Shown here in pieces: positions 1 to 8,015 of a DNA stretch of 64,000 bases (the stretch's first letter is position 1; each line of letters opens with the position of its first letter). The stretch lies in contig CAWGWA010000013.1 in NCBI GenBank assembly GCA_963826105.1, positions 248,001-312,000 of the forward strand. Direction: 5' to 3'. Under the pieces are notes generated by a model. That model saw only the letters and a list, made by a program, of their open reading frames with translations. It made no database searches and was not told the origin of the DNA. The stretch comes from WHTI01 sp963826105 (GTDB lineage: Bacteria > Actinomycetota > CADDZG01 > WHSQ01). The position numbers and the translations under genes were made by a program.

Positions 1-242
1 AGCTCCTCGCTCGTCTGAAGGAGTTCGAAGGCACTGGAGGTTTCGGCGAGGGACGCTCGCCAGGGGGCCAGAGCCGGTGGAGCTCGGGGAAAGACTCGTC
101 GTGGTTCCCGCTTATCCCGGTTCTCGTCTGCGAGGTCGCTTACGACCGGATGATGGACGGCCGCTTCCGGCACGCGGTCGGTTTCGTGCGATGGCGTGCC
201 GACAAAGACCCGGAGGATTGCGATTACACCCAAGCGCTGTAG
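1..242 (+). CDS. ATP-dependent DNA ligase, C-terminal end (partial)
   Basis: This is the last 79 codons of a gene that starts before the window, read in the frame beginning at base 3. The translation contains QSRWSSGKDSSW, VCEVAYDRM, GRFRHAVGFVRWR and DPEDC before a TAG stop. That series is typical of the OB-fold end of actinobacterial LigC/LigD-type ATP-dependent ligases (family knowledge). The role would be nick sealing in double-strand break or base-excision repair. It lies close to two LigD-type polymerases and a phosphoesterase-ligase. The catalytic lysine domain is outside the window, so activity cannot be judged. The reading frame is clean up to the stop. Confidence 0.75.
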   Translation, partial: LLARLKEFEGTGGFGEGRSPGGQSRWSSGKDSSWFPLIPVLVCEVAYDRMMDGRFRHAVGFVRWRADKDPEDCDYTQAL

Positions 243-256
243 GGGAGGATCGTTCG

Positions 257-1031
257 GTGGATGAAGAGAGGTTCCTCGGCGGCGATCTCACGCCTTACTT
301 CCGGGTGGGCGATACGGTCCGGCATCCGGCGGGATCCTGGACGCCGACGGTCCGTCGTCTCCTCACCTTTCTGCGCGAGCACGATTTCGAGGGTGTCCCG
401 AGCCTCTCGGTTTCGACAGTGAAGGACGGGAGACCCTCAACTTCATCGACGGGTGAGGTGGGGTACTACCCATTGCCGACCTACATGTGGAGTGCGGAGA
501 TCCTCGAGTGACGTCGCTCGGCTGATTCGCCGGTTGCATGACGCTTCTGCCGATTTCCCCACCAGCGATGAGGACCACTGGCGCCTTCCAGCGCCGGGCG
601 CCCAACGAGATCATCTGCCACAACGACTTGGCTCCCTACAACATCGTGTTCCGTGGTGGCCGCCCGGTTGGTGATCATCGATTTCGACAATGCCTCTCCG
701 GGGCCGCGGGAGTGGGACCTCGCCTATGCGGCCTACCGCTTCGTGCCGCTTCGCGGATCCGGCGAACCCGGACGTTCCCTTCGTGCCGCTCCCGTTCAGT
801 CGAAGCGCTTGGACCTCTTCCTCGAGAACTACGATCCGGAGATCTCCCGGGACGCGGGTCGTGGAGCTCCTTCCGGCGCGGATCGAGGCATTGATCGAGT
901 TCACCGGGAGTGCGCGCCGAGACCGAGGAGGAGTGACCTGCGCGAAGGGCTTAAGGAGCACCGCAACATCTACGAACGGGATCTGACTCTACATCCGCAA
1001 GAACCTGGATGCTCTGGCGAGGTCCTCCTAG
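257..1031 (+). pseudogene. Aminoglycoside phosphotransferase (APH) family kinase, multiply frameshifted
   Basis: Pieces of one APH/choline-kinase-like protein appear in order in all three forward frames. They are FLGGDLTPYFRVG, GYYPLPTYMWSAEIL, DVARLIRRLHDAS, the catalytic loop CHNDLAPYNIVF, the metal-binding IDFDNASPGPREWDLAYA, and a tail ending NLDALARSS. Catalytic Asp and Asn (HNDLAPYN) and the DFD motif are present, so the ancestral protein looks functional. About eight frame changes are needed to read it. Errors in a poor stretch of sequence are likely, but real decay is possible. GTG at 257 follows AGGGGAGG. The stop shares a CTAG with the convergent gene. The substrate is unknown; such kinases modify many small alcohols, not only antibiotics. 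Confidence 0.6.
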
Positions 1032-2038
1032 TCCTTCTTCTTCTTTGCCTTCGAGGGCTGCACGCGCTTCGGTTCGTTCTTCATCTTGGGGAAATGGGGC
1101 GGCCATGGCGCATCTCCCAGGCCCCCGCGCTCATCTTCCAATGCCATCTCGAGGACGCTGTCGAGCGGGGCGATCGATGCATCGATGCCCTCATGAGCGT
1201 CACCGTTGGCGGCGAAGAGGTCGGGAACCGTCAGGACCGTGAAGTCCTCCGGTTCAACCGCAGCCACCATGTCCCAGGTGATCGGGAACGACACCCGCGC
1301 GTCTTCCATCGGTCTAACCGAGTAGGCGGACGCGACCGTACGGTCGCGCGCGTTCTGATTGAAGTCTAGGAATACTCCGACACGCTCTTCTTTCCACCAC
1401 GCGGTGGTTGCGACCCCGGGCGCACGTCGCTCGACTTCCCGCGCGATCGCGAGGGCGGCTCGTCGGACGTCGGTGAACTCCCACTCGGGAACAACCCGGA
1501 CAAGGACGTGCATGCCACGCTTGCCCGAGGTCTTCGGCCATCCGGTGAGTCCGTGCTCGTCGAGGACCTCCTTGAGGACCAGGGCCACATCTCTCACATC
1601 GGCGAAGGGGATCTCCGGAGTGGGATCCAGGTCGATCCTCAGTTCGTCTGGATGATCGACATCCGCCGCCCGCACCGGCCACGGGTTGATCTCTAGGCAC
1701 CCCAGGTTGATAGCCCACGCGATGTGAGCGATGTCGACGACTCGGAGCATCTCCGCAGAACGACCGGATGGGAACCGGATCGTCGTGCTCTCGATCCAAT
1801 CCGGCCGGTGCTTCGGGATGCGCTTCTGATAGAAGTCCTCGCCCGTGACGCCGTCGGGAAAGCGATGCAGCGTCGTCGGACGATTCAGAGCGCCGGTGAG
1901 GGCCCCCGATCCGACCGCGATGAAGTACTCGACCAGCTGGAGCTTGGTGATGTCGTGCGCGGGAAAGAAGATCTTGTCCGGGTTGCTGACCTTCACCTCG
2001 CGGCCGTCGACCTCGAGCAGTTCCGCTTGGGTTGCCAC
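1028..2038 (-). CDS. LigD-type primase/polymerase (stand-alone Pol domain)
   Basis: A 336-residue archaeo-eukaryotic primase-type polymerase of the LigD PolDom family, which fills and extends ends during bacterial non-homologous end joining. Metal-binding aspartates are visible in IDLDPTP (D136, D138), with a third in FLDFNQN near residue 225. SGKRGMHVLV near residue 171 and ASAYSVRP are the other conserved blocks. The C-terminus is lysine-rich (KAKKKKD), perhaps for DNA contact. There is no ligase or phosphoesterase domain; a second such polymerase and a PE-ligase are encoded 10-13 kb away. The GTG start has TAGCGT six bases upstream, which suggests a leaderless mRNA. Family assignment is firm; a role in NHEJ is inferred, as no Ku gene is visible. 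Confidence 0.9.
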   Translation of the reverse strand: MATQAELLEVDGREVKVSNPDKIFFPAHDITKLQLVEYFIAVGSGALTGALNRPTTLHRFPDGVTGEDFYQKRIPKHRPDWIESTTIRFPSGRSAEMLRVVDIAHIAWAINLGCLEINPWPVRAADVDHPDELRIDLDPTPEIPFADVRDVALVLKEVLDEHGLTGWPKTSGKRGMHVLVRVVPEWEFTDVRRAALAIAREVERRAPGVATTAWWKEERVGVFLDFNQNARDRTVASAYSVRPMEDARVSFPITWDMVAAVEPEDFTVLTVPDLFAANGDAHEGIDASIAPLDSVLEMALEDERGGLGDAPWPPHFPKMKNEPKRVQPSKAKKKKD

Positions 2039-2078
2039 CGGGTGACGCTACCAAGCGCGGTCCCCTCTGATCACCGGA

Positions 2079-3035
2079 TCACCGGAGCTTCGGCAGAACC
2101 TCGTTGGCGTAGAACTCGAAGAACCCGTCCTGGTCGTCGCCGATCTGGTGGAACCAGATGTGGTCGTAACCCGCATCGAGATACTCCTTGGCGGCGGCGA
2201 TGTGGACGTCGGGGTCCGGGCCGATCGCGACGTTCTCGGACACTTGGTGCTCGCTCAGCGGTTCGGCCGCGGCTTCGTACAGGGCTGGTTGCGCCAACTC
2301 CTGATTGAGTTGCCCGCCGAGTCCCGCGATCGGCCACCGCTCTTTCACCGTCTTCCGGGCGGCATCTTCGGAGGAGGCCCAGCAAGCCGTGACCTCGCAG
2401 TAAGCCGGCTTCTCCCCGCCGGCCTTCTTGCGGAACCTACCGACCATCTTGGGATCGGGAGCGAGGGCGACAACGCCATCACCGACCTTGGCCGCGAGGT
2501 CGATCGAGTCATCTCCGCTCGCGGCGACCACGATCGCCGGCAACTTCTCGGGGAGCGAGTAGATGCGTGCATTCTCGACCGTGTAATGCGTGCCGCGATG
2601 TGAGGTCAGCTTCCCGTCCCAAAGGGAGCGGATGACCTCGATCGCTTCCTCCAGCATCTGGAGTCGGACCTGCGCCGGGGGCCAATGGTCCCCGAGGATG
2701 TGCTCGTTGAGGGCCTCTCCGGAGCCGACCCCCAGCGTGAACCGGCCCGGCATCAACGACGCGGCGGTCGCCGCGGCTTGGGCGATGATCGCGGGGTGGG
2801 TCCTCATCGTCGGGCAGGTCACGCCGGTGACCAGCTTTAGGGTTTCGGTCGCCTCTGCGATCGCACCAAGCACGCCCCAGACGAACGGGCTTTCGCCCTG
2901 GGCGTCGACCCACGGGTGGTAGTGATCCGAGATCGCCGCGAACGTGAACCCGGCCTCCTCCGCCTGCTTCGCTTGCCGCACCAATTCTTGGGCGCCGAAC
3001 TCCTCGCTCGAGAGCTTGTATCCGAACTCCGTCAT
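2079..3035 (-). CDS. LLM-class F420-dependent oxidoreductase (FGD-like)
   Basis: A 318-residue TIM-barrel flavin/F420 enzyme of the luciferase-like monooxygenase superfamily. Typical blocks are the N-terminal FGYKLSSEEFG, ISDHYHPW near residue 37, TGVTCPTMRTHP, and GRFTLGVGSGEALNEH near residue 97. These resemble F420-dependent glucose-6-phosphate dehydrogenase and related actinobacterial proteins (TIGR03557-like; family knowledge). The substrate cannot be deduced, and sugar-phosphate oxidation is only one possibility. It lies 40 bases upstream of the LigD polymerase on the same strand with no obvious functional tie. It implies that the organism makes coenzyme F420, as does a second LLM gene at 54-55 kb. 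Confidence 0.85.
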   Translation of the reverse strand: MTEFGYKLSSEEFGAQELVRQAKQAEEAGFTFAAISDHYHPWVDAQGESPFVWGVLGAIAEATETLKLVTGVTCPTMRTHPAIIAQAAATAASLMPGRFTLGVGSGEALNEHILGDHWPPAQVRLQMLEEAIEVIRSLWDGKLTSHRGTHYTVENARIYSLPEKLPAIVVAASGDDSIDLAAKVGDGVVALAPDPKMVGRFRKKAGGEKPAYCEVTACWASSEDAARKTVKERWPIAGLGGQLNQELAQPALYEAAAEPLSEHQVSENVAIGPDPDVHIAAAKEYLDAGYDHIWFHQIGDDQDGFFEFYANEVLPKLR

Positions 3036-3192
3036 CGCTATCTCCTTCTTATTGGTTTCAGGACGCTCGGCGGTGGGCTACCCGCCGTGCCTATCCCGGA
3101 AACGAGACAGCAGGGACGTTTCTCTGGCTGGGGCTCGGGTACGCGAATCGAAGGAAGCACGTGAGGGCGATGAAGGATCTGGAGGTCCACCC

Positions 3193-3753
3193 ATGGCTGA
3201 ATCGATGGCTAGCGAGGGGCATCTTTCCGAGCACAACGTGGTCGCAACGTTTACCGAACCCGACCGAGCGCAAGAGGCGATCCTCGATCTCCAGGAGAAG
3301 GACATCCCGCTCGAGCACATCTCGTTCCTGGCACGGGAGGACGAACGGCGTGCGGCTCACGGCGAGACGGTGGAGGACGCGGACGTGCCGGCGGACGTGG
3401 CCAAGCACACGGTCGCCGGTGGGACCCTGGGGGCAGTGGGAGGCGGAGCTGCGGGATTCCTCGCCGGGGCCATCGCCTTCGGCATCCCGGGCATCGGTCC
3501 GGGCGTCGGCGTCGGCATCTGGGCGGCCACGATCGGTGGGGCGACCGCCGGAGCCGCGGCCGGTGGAGTTGCCGGAGGGATCAGGAAGATGTGGGACGAG
3601 CGCTACGAGGATGCGGTGAAGGAGGGCCGACTGGTGGTCGGCGTTCACACCGACATGGAGGCGGAGGCCGGCAAAGCAGCCCAGGTGTTCGTGGATCACG
3701 ACGCCGATAACGTCGATCGCTTCGATCCCGAGGGCAACATCATCCCGAGGTAG
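3193..3753 (+). CDS. General-stress-17M-like membrane protein with glycine zipper
   Basis: An 186-residue protein. The N-terminal part (VVATFTEPDRAQEAILDLQE) resembles the domain of general stress protein 17M-type proteins. The middle (about residues 75-125) is a long Gly/Ala-rich zipper, GGTLGAVGGGAAGFLAGAI and onward, probably a membrane-embedded hairpin. The C-terminal part again resembles a small alpha/beta fold (GRLVVGVHTDMEAEAGKAAQ). The ATG at 3193 is chosen because GGAGG lies seven bases upstream; the frame is open further upstream but without homology. Likely a stress or envelope protein. No specific function can be assigned. Confidence 0.75.
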   Translation: MAESMASEGHLSEHNVVATFTEPDRAQEAILDLQEKDIPLEHISFLAREDERRAAHGETVEDADVPADVAKHTVAGGTLGAVGGGAAGFLAGAIAFGIPGIGPGVGVGIWAATIGGATAGAAAGGVAGGIRKMWDERYEDAVKEGRLVVGVHTDMEAEAGKAAQVFVDHDADNVDRFDPEGNIIPR

Positions 3754-3869
3754 CCAGCCAGTTTGTACAACCGCGCCGGGGTCAATGGACCACCGGCGCG
3801 GTGCCCGGCCCGAAGCCCGGCGCTACCATCGAACGGAGCGGCGACGACTATCTCTTGGGGGGTGCTCTG

Positions 3870-5300
3870 GTGACCGAGACGAAGAAGTACCTGGTGGCGG
3901 GGGAATGGCGCACCGGCGACGAGACCTTCGAGGTCCGCAACCCCTACGACGGCGCGCTGGTTGCCGAAGTCGCCTCGCCCACAACTGCGGACGTCGAGAG
4001 TGCCGTGGGGGCCGCCCACGATGCGTTCGACGAGACACGAAAGCTCCCGGTACACGCTCGCGCCGAGGCTCTGATGAAGATCTCCCGCTCGCTCGAGGAA
4101 CGTTTGGACGAAGCCGCCGAACTGATCGTCCGAGAGGGCGGAAAGCCGCTCAAGTGGGCGAAGGGAGAAGCGGCGCGAGCAGTGTCAACCTTCCGCTGGG
4201 CCGCCGAGGAGATTCGGCGCGGCCACGACGAGGTGATGCGCCTCGACACGGAGGCAGCCCTCGGCTCGCGCCTGGGGATCATCCGGTACTTCCCGCTGGG
4301 ACCGGTGCTTGCGATCACGCCGTTCAACTTCCCGATCAACCTCGTCGCCCACAAGATGGCACCGGCCCTGGCGGTCGGTGCGCCGATCGTGATCAAGCCG
4401 GCGACCAAGACACCGCTAGGGGCGTTGTTCCTCGGTGAGCTGTTCGGAGAGACCGATCTGCCGGCGGGGATGCTGTCGGTCCTTCCGGTCGGTGGGAGCG
4501 TGGCCGGCGAGATGGCCAAGGACGATCGCTTCGCCAAGATCTCGTTCACCGGCTCGTCGGAGGTCGGCTGGGGGATCAAGCGCGACGCCCCCAAAAAGGC
4601 CGTCACCCTCGAGCTCGGCGGGAACGCGGGCGTGATCGTTCACTCCGACGCCGATCTTGCTCACGCGGCCAAAAGGGTCGCATTCGGCGGCTACTACCAG
4701 GCCGGGCAGTCGTGCATCTCGGTGCAGCGGGTGCTCGTCCACAAAGACGTGGCCGCGGAGTTCAACGAATTGCTCGTCGCCGAGGTCGGGAGCCTGAAGA
4801 CCGGCGACACGATGGATCCCGAGACCGATGTCGGTCCGGTGATCGATCATGACTCGCTCGAGCGGATCTCCGCGTGGGTCGATGAGGCCGTGCAATCGGG
4901 CGCCGAGATCTTGATCGGTGGCAAACGCGAGGACCCGGCGTATTCGCCAACGGTTCTGTCTAAGACGGACGAACGGATGAAGGTTCGTTGCGAGGAGATC
5001 TTCGGTCCAGTGATCACAGTGGGGGAGTACTCGGATTTCGACGCCGCCATCGCCGAGGTGAACAACTCGAAGTACGGGCTGCAGGCGGGGGTGTTTACCA
5101 ACGATCTGGAGCGCATCATGCTCGCCCACCGGGACATCGAGACCGGCGGGGTAGTGGTGAATGATGTGTCGGCGTTCAGGGCGGACCAGATGCCCTATGG
5201 AGGCAGCAAGGACTCGGGTGCGGGGCGCGAGGGATTGAAGTACGCCATGAGAGAGATGACCGAGCCCCGGATCCTCGTGCTGTCAAATATCGCACTGTAG
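3870..5300 (+). CDS. NAD(P)+-dependent aldehyde dehydrogenase
   Basis: A 476-residue ALDH-superfamily enzyme oxidising an aldehyde to an acid. Visible are the coenzyme motif FNFPINLVAHK, FTGSSEVGW, the general-base glutamate E248 in LELGGN, the catalytic cysteine C282 in GQSCISVQ, and EIFGPV near the C-terminus. The start is taken as GTG 3870 (VTETKKYLVAGEW), downstream of a G-rich stretch. The longer frame from 3801 reads through apparent promoter sequence. Sequence style resembles lactaldehyde, glyceraldehyde or phosphonoacetaldehyde dehydrogenases, but the substrate is not certain. The small HExxH gene follows seven bases downstream, probably in the same transcript. Confidence 0.9.
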   Translation: MTETKKYLVAGEWRTGDETFEVRNPYDGALVAEVASPTTADVESAVGAAHDAFDETRKLPVHARAEALMKISRSLEERLDEAAELIVREGGKPLKWAKGEAARAVSTFRWAAEEIRRGHDEVMRLDTEAALGSRLGIIRYFPLGPVLAITPFNFPINLVAHKMAPALAVGAPIVIKPATKTPLGALFLGELFGETDLPAGMLSVLPVGGSVAGEMAKDDRFAKISFTGSSEVGWGIKRDAPKKAVTLELGGNAGVIVHSDADLAHAAKRVAFGGYYQAGQSCISVQRVLVHKDVAAEFNELLVAEVGSLKTGDTMDPETDVGPVIDHDSLERISAWVDEAVQSGAEILIGGKREDPAYSPTVLSKTDERMKVRCEEIFGPVITVGEYSDFDAAIAEVNNSKYGLQAGVFTNDLERIMLAHRDIETGGVVVNDVSAFRADQMPYGGSKDSGAGREGLKYAMREMTEPRILVLSNIAL

Positions 5301-5306
5301 GAATAC

Positions 5307-5672
5307 GTGCGTGCCCTTCGATTGATCTGGGCATCGCCGGCCTCGCTGGTGGGGTTGCTCCTGGCCCCCTTCTTCCGATCTCGCCGCGCTGTCAAAGGGG
5401 TCCTTTTATGTGAAGGCGCATCGTGGCCCCGGAAACTGGGCTGGAAGTTCTCCGCCATCACCCTGGGGCATGTCGTCCTGTCGGTCGAGGACATCGGGGA
5501 CGAGATGATGCGACACGAGCTGATCCACGTCGGCCAATACGAACGCTGGGGTCCGTTCATGCTCCCCGCCTATCTCGGTGCATCGGTCGTCGCAGCGGCA
5601 CGAGGGCGCCACTACTACCGGGACAACCGCTTCGAGATCGCCGCCCGAGCTACTCCGAAAGAGGATCCGTAG
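5307..5672 (+). CDS. Small membrane-associated protein with HExxH motif
   Basis: A 121-residue protein with a GTG start six bases after the aldehyde dehydrogenase stop. The N-terminal 25 residues are hydrophobic (LIWASPASLVGLLLAPFF). Near residue 70 is RHELIHVGQYERWG, which contains an exact HExxH zinc-peptidase signature. A second hydrophobic stretch (FMLPAYLGASVVAAA) follows, then YYRDNRFEIAA with an acidic residue that could be the third ligand. I do not recognise a characterised family. The motif makes a small membrane metallopeptidase plausible, but the protein is very short for one, and HExxH also occurs by chance. Confidence 0.65.
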   Translation: MRALRLIWASPASLVGLLLAPFFRSRRAVKGVLLCEGASWPRKLGWKFSAITLGHVVLSVEDIGDEMMRHELIHVGQYERWGPFMLPAYLGASVVAAARGRHYYRDNRFEIAARATPKEDP

Positions 5673-5732
5673 ACGACCCACTCATCGCCGGTTCCCTTCC
5701 GAAGATCGGTCGAGGGTGTTATCCATGGCTTG

Positions 5733-7190
5733 ATGCGTAAGTGGCCGGCGGTGGTATCCGGGGTGCTCTTCGCCGCGGTGGCTTCCGCGGCGGGGTTCTT
5801 CCCCGCGATCGCGGCGGACGGCGTCGCCCTTGAGGTCACGCTCACCCCCCGAACCGAAACGGCCCGTACCGGCGAGGCGGTAGCCATCGATGTGACGGTG
5901 GCGAATCCTTCGACGGGGGCCGCGACGGACATCGAGGTCATCTTCGTGGTCGATGGGCTCGCCGCGATCGAGCCCGAGGGATGCGTGGAGCCCTGGACCG
6001 GCGCCGGCTGCTCCCTCGGTGACATCCCGCCCGGCGACGCCCGTTCGGTGGTGCTGTCCGGACTCCTGGCCGAACCCGGATCCGTGACCGTCGACGGGAC
6101 CGTGACGAACGGCGATGCGGTCAGTGCCGGAGGAGCGTCCGTCGACGCCAGTGGCCCCGCCTGCACGGTGTTGGGAACCCTCGGAGCCGACGCTCTTCGA
6201 GGGACCCGCGCGGCCGACGTGATCTGCGCCGGTCCCGGTGACGATCGGATCGAAGCGCGCGCCGGTGACGATCGAGTCTTCGCCGGCGGCGGCTCGGACC
6301 AGGTTCTTGCAGGTTGGGGAGACGACCGGATCGACGGGGACGGCGGCGTGGACACGCTTGTGTTCGACCAAGGCATGGGCGTGGTCGTGGACGTCACCAG
6401 CGGCCGATCCAACGGCGGAGGACGCAAGCGATTCGCGTCGATCGAAGCGGTCCGGGGGACGCCTGGGGACGACTTCCTCCAGGGCGGCCGATCAGGCGAA
6501 GCCCTCGACGGGCGCGCCGGAGACGACAAGGTCGTCGGTCGCCGGGGGCCGGACTCCTTGATGGGTGGAAGCGGGGAGGACGATCTATCCGGAGGTCAAG
6601 GCGCGGATCGAGTCGACGGAGGATCCGGCGTCGACACTTGTCTCAAGGGTCCGGACCTCGCTCGATGTGAACGGCGAAGGAGACCCCAGTCTCTGGCCGG
6701 CGTCATCGGACTCGAGGTGTTCCTCCCCGGGCGCCGGATAGAAGGGGTCGGATTCCACGAGTCGCTCTTCTCGACCGCGGCGGCGATGACGTCCCGATCC
6801 GATTCCTTCTTCGTGATGTCATCTCGCGGGCGCGGCACGCCGGCGACGTCCGCGGCCGATGTGGTCATGCGATCGGGGGCCAAGGTTCTATCGCCCGTTT
6901 CGGGCACGGTCGTCAGTGTGACGCCTTACCGCCTGTACTGCGGGAGCGAGAACGACGTCCGCATCTTGATCAAACCTCGCGGTCGTCCCGACATCCGGGT
7001 CATGGTTCTGCACGTCACCGACGTGCGCGTACATGCCGGCCAGCGCGTGGCATTCGCCTACACGGTTCTCGGCACCCCACGCTCCTTCACTTCGTTCCCG
7101 GACCAGGTCGATCGCTACGTCCCGGGCGGCCACCCGCACGTACACGTGGAAGTAGAAAGCCCGGCAGCGTCTCCGCTGCCTGGCTGTTAG
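5733..7190 (+). CDS. Secreted RTX-repeat protein with C-terminal M23-like domain
   Basis: A 485-residue exported protein. Residues 1-28 form a signal peptide (RKWPAVVSGVLFAAVASA, then AIAA). Residues about 35-135 are a DUF11-like beta domain (TGEAVAIDVTVANPSTG). Residues about 145-305 hold calcium-binding RTX nonapeptides such as GDDRIEARAGDDRVFAGG and GGSGEDDLSGG. The C-terminal 150 residues resemble a LytM/M23 fold (SGAKVLSPVSGTVVSVTPY, then HPHVHVEVE), but the first zinc ligand pair is not obvious, so enzyme activity is doubtful. Likely a calcium-folded envelope or extracellular protein. ATG 5733 is favoured over the adjacent TTG at 5730. The convergent next gene ends immediately beyond the stop. 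Confidence 0.75.
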   Translation: MRKWPAVVSGVLFAAVASAAGFFPAIAADGVALEVTLTPRTETARTGEAVAIDVTVANPSTGAATDIEVIFVVDGLAAIEPEGCVEPWTGAGCSLGDIPPGDARSVVLSGLLAEPGSVTVDGTVTNGDAVSAGGASVDASGPACTVLGTLGADALRGTRAADVICAGPGDDRIEARAGDDRVFAGGGSDQVLAGWGDDRIDGDGGVDTLVFDQGMGVVVDVTSGRSNGGGRKRFASIEAVRGTPGDDFLQGGRSGEALDGRAGDDKVVGRRGPDSLMGGSGEDDLSGGQGADRVDGGSGVDTCLKGPDLARCERRRRPQSLAGVIGLEVFLPGRRIEGVGFHESLFSTAAAMTSRSDSFFVMSSRGRGTPATSAADVVMRSGAKVLSPVSGTVVSVTPYRLYCGSENDVRILIKPRGRPDIRVMVLHVTDVRVHAGQRVAFAYTVLGTPRSFTSFPDQVDRYVPGGHPHVHVEVESPAASPLPGC

Positions 7191-7823
7191 CTACTTCTGG
7201 TTGGCGGCTACCCAGCTTTCTAGCTCGGGGCCGGATTCGAAGCTCGCGATGACCGCGTAGCGGGGCTCGTCGCCCGGGTGGTAGACCGCATGATCGAGGC
7301 GCTCGGAGTCGACGAGGAAGACTGCGCCCTTGGGAAGGTGGACGTGCACCTCGGAGTCGACGTCGTCCTTGTTCTCGCGGAGGATCATGTAGCTGTCGGG
7401 GTTGTCGGTGAGCTGTAGCCAGGCTCGTACGACCCAGCCCGTGCCGTCCTCGGTGAGGCGGTTGTTGTCGTCCTTGTGCATGTTGCGGAGGGCCTCGTCG
7501 TAGTCGGCCGACTTGTTCAGCTTGATGACCCTTACGCGGCCGAAGTCGGCACCGACCGACTCGGTCCACTTCTTGAAGGTCGGGCTCTTCTCGACGTTGT
7601 CCTCGACCCAGACGCCGCCCTTGTCGGGCTTGCCGTACTCCCAGAAGCCTCGGGGGTCATGCTCTCCATTGGCCGAGGCCAGGATCGCGAAGTTGGTGTC
7701 TCCACCGGACTTCCAGTCGACGTATTCGAGCGATTCCCACTCCGCCGGATCCAGGTCCCCGTCGAACGGCTTCAGTTCGACGTAGCCCTTCTCCTCCAGC
7801 GCCGCTAGCTTCTTAAAGGCCAT
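7191..7823 (-). CDS. Conserved-looking protein of unknown function, possible cupin-like fold
   Basis: A 210-residue cytoplasmic-looking protein with no signal peptide. ATG 7823 is preceded by GGGAG at normal spacing; an open frame extends 20 codons further without support. The C-terminal half (WVVRAWLQLTDNPDSYMILRE, then LPKGAVFLVDSERLDHAVYH and PRYAVIASFES) looks like a double-stranded beta-helix with an H-x10-plus-R arrangement seen in some 2-oxoglutarate or cupin proteins. That reading is an impression, not a match. I do not recognise the family. It stands alone between two envelope genes. Confidence 0.6.
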   Translation of the reverse strand: MAFKKLAALEEKGYVELKPFDGDLDPAEWESLEYVDWKSGGDTNFAILASANGEHDPRGFWEYGKPDKGGVWVEDNVEKSPTFKKWTESVGADFGRVRVIKLNKSADYDEALRNMHKDDNNRLTEDGTGWVVRAWLQLTDNPDSYMILRENKDDVDSEVHVHLPKGAVFLVDSERLDHAVYHPGDEPRYAVIASFESGPELESWVAANQK

Positions 7824-7917
7824 ATGCTTACTCCCAACTTTTCGGTGTTCATGATCGGTTACGGGTCGAGGATAGCGGGTCATCCTCCTCCATCAGGCGA
7901 TATGGGCCCCCGAAACA

Positions 7918-7946
7918 TTGACGGCACAATAGGGGTTATCGATACT
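7918..7946 (+). promoter_or_regulatory. Sigma-70-type promoter of the L,D-transpeptidase gene
   Basis: TTGACG (7918-7923) and GATACT (7941-7946) are separated by exactly 17 bases in the 190-base gap before the transpeptidase start. The predicted leader of about 60 bases ends in the AGGAGG ribosome site at 8005-8010. The rest of this gap shows nothing else. Confidence 0.5.
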
Positions 7947-8015
7947 CCCCAAGTAGTAGCAAGGCTCAAGTCGGGCGAACGACGAGCTTCCCATCTCGAA
8001 CTCCAGGAGGCTTCG

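Noticed and set aside
3801..3869. N-terminal extension of the aldehyde dehydrogenase from ATG 3801
   Set aside because: Family homology begins at GTG 3870, and the upstream codons cover probable promoter sequence.
7824..8015. N-terminal extension of the L,D-transpeptidase
   Set aside because: The region contains a promoter with 17-base spacing and an AGGAGG site; the signal peptide starts at 8016.
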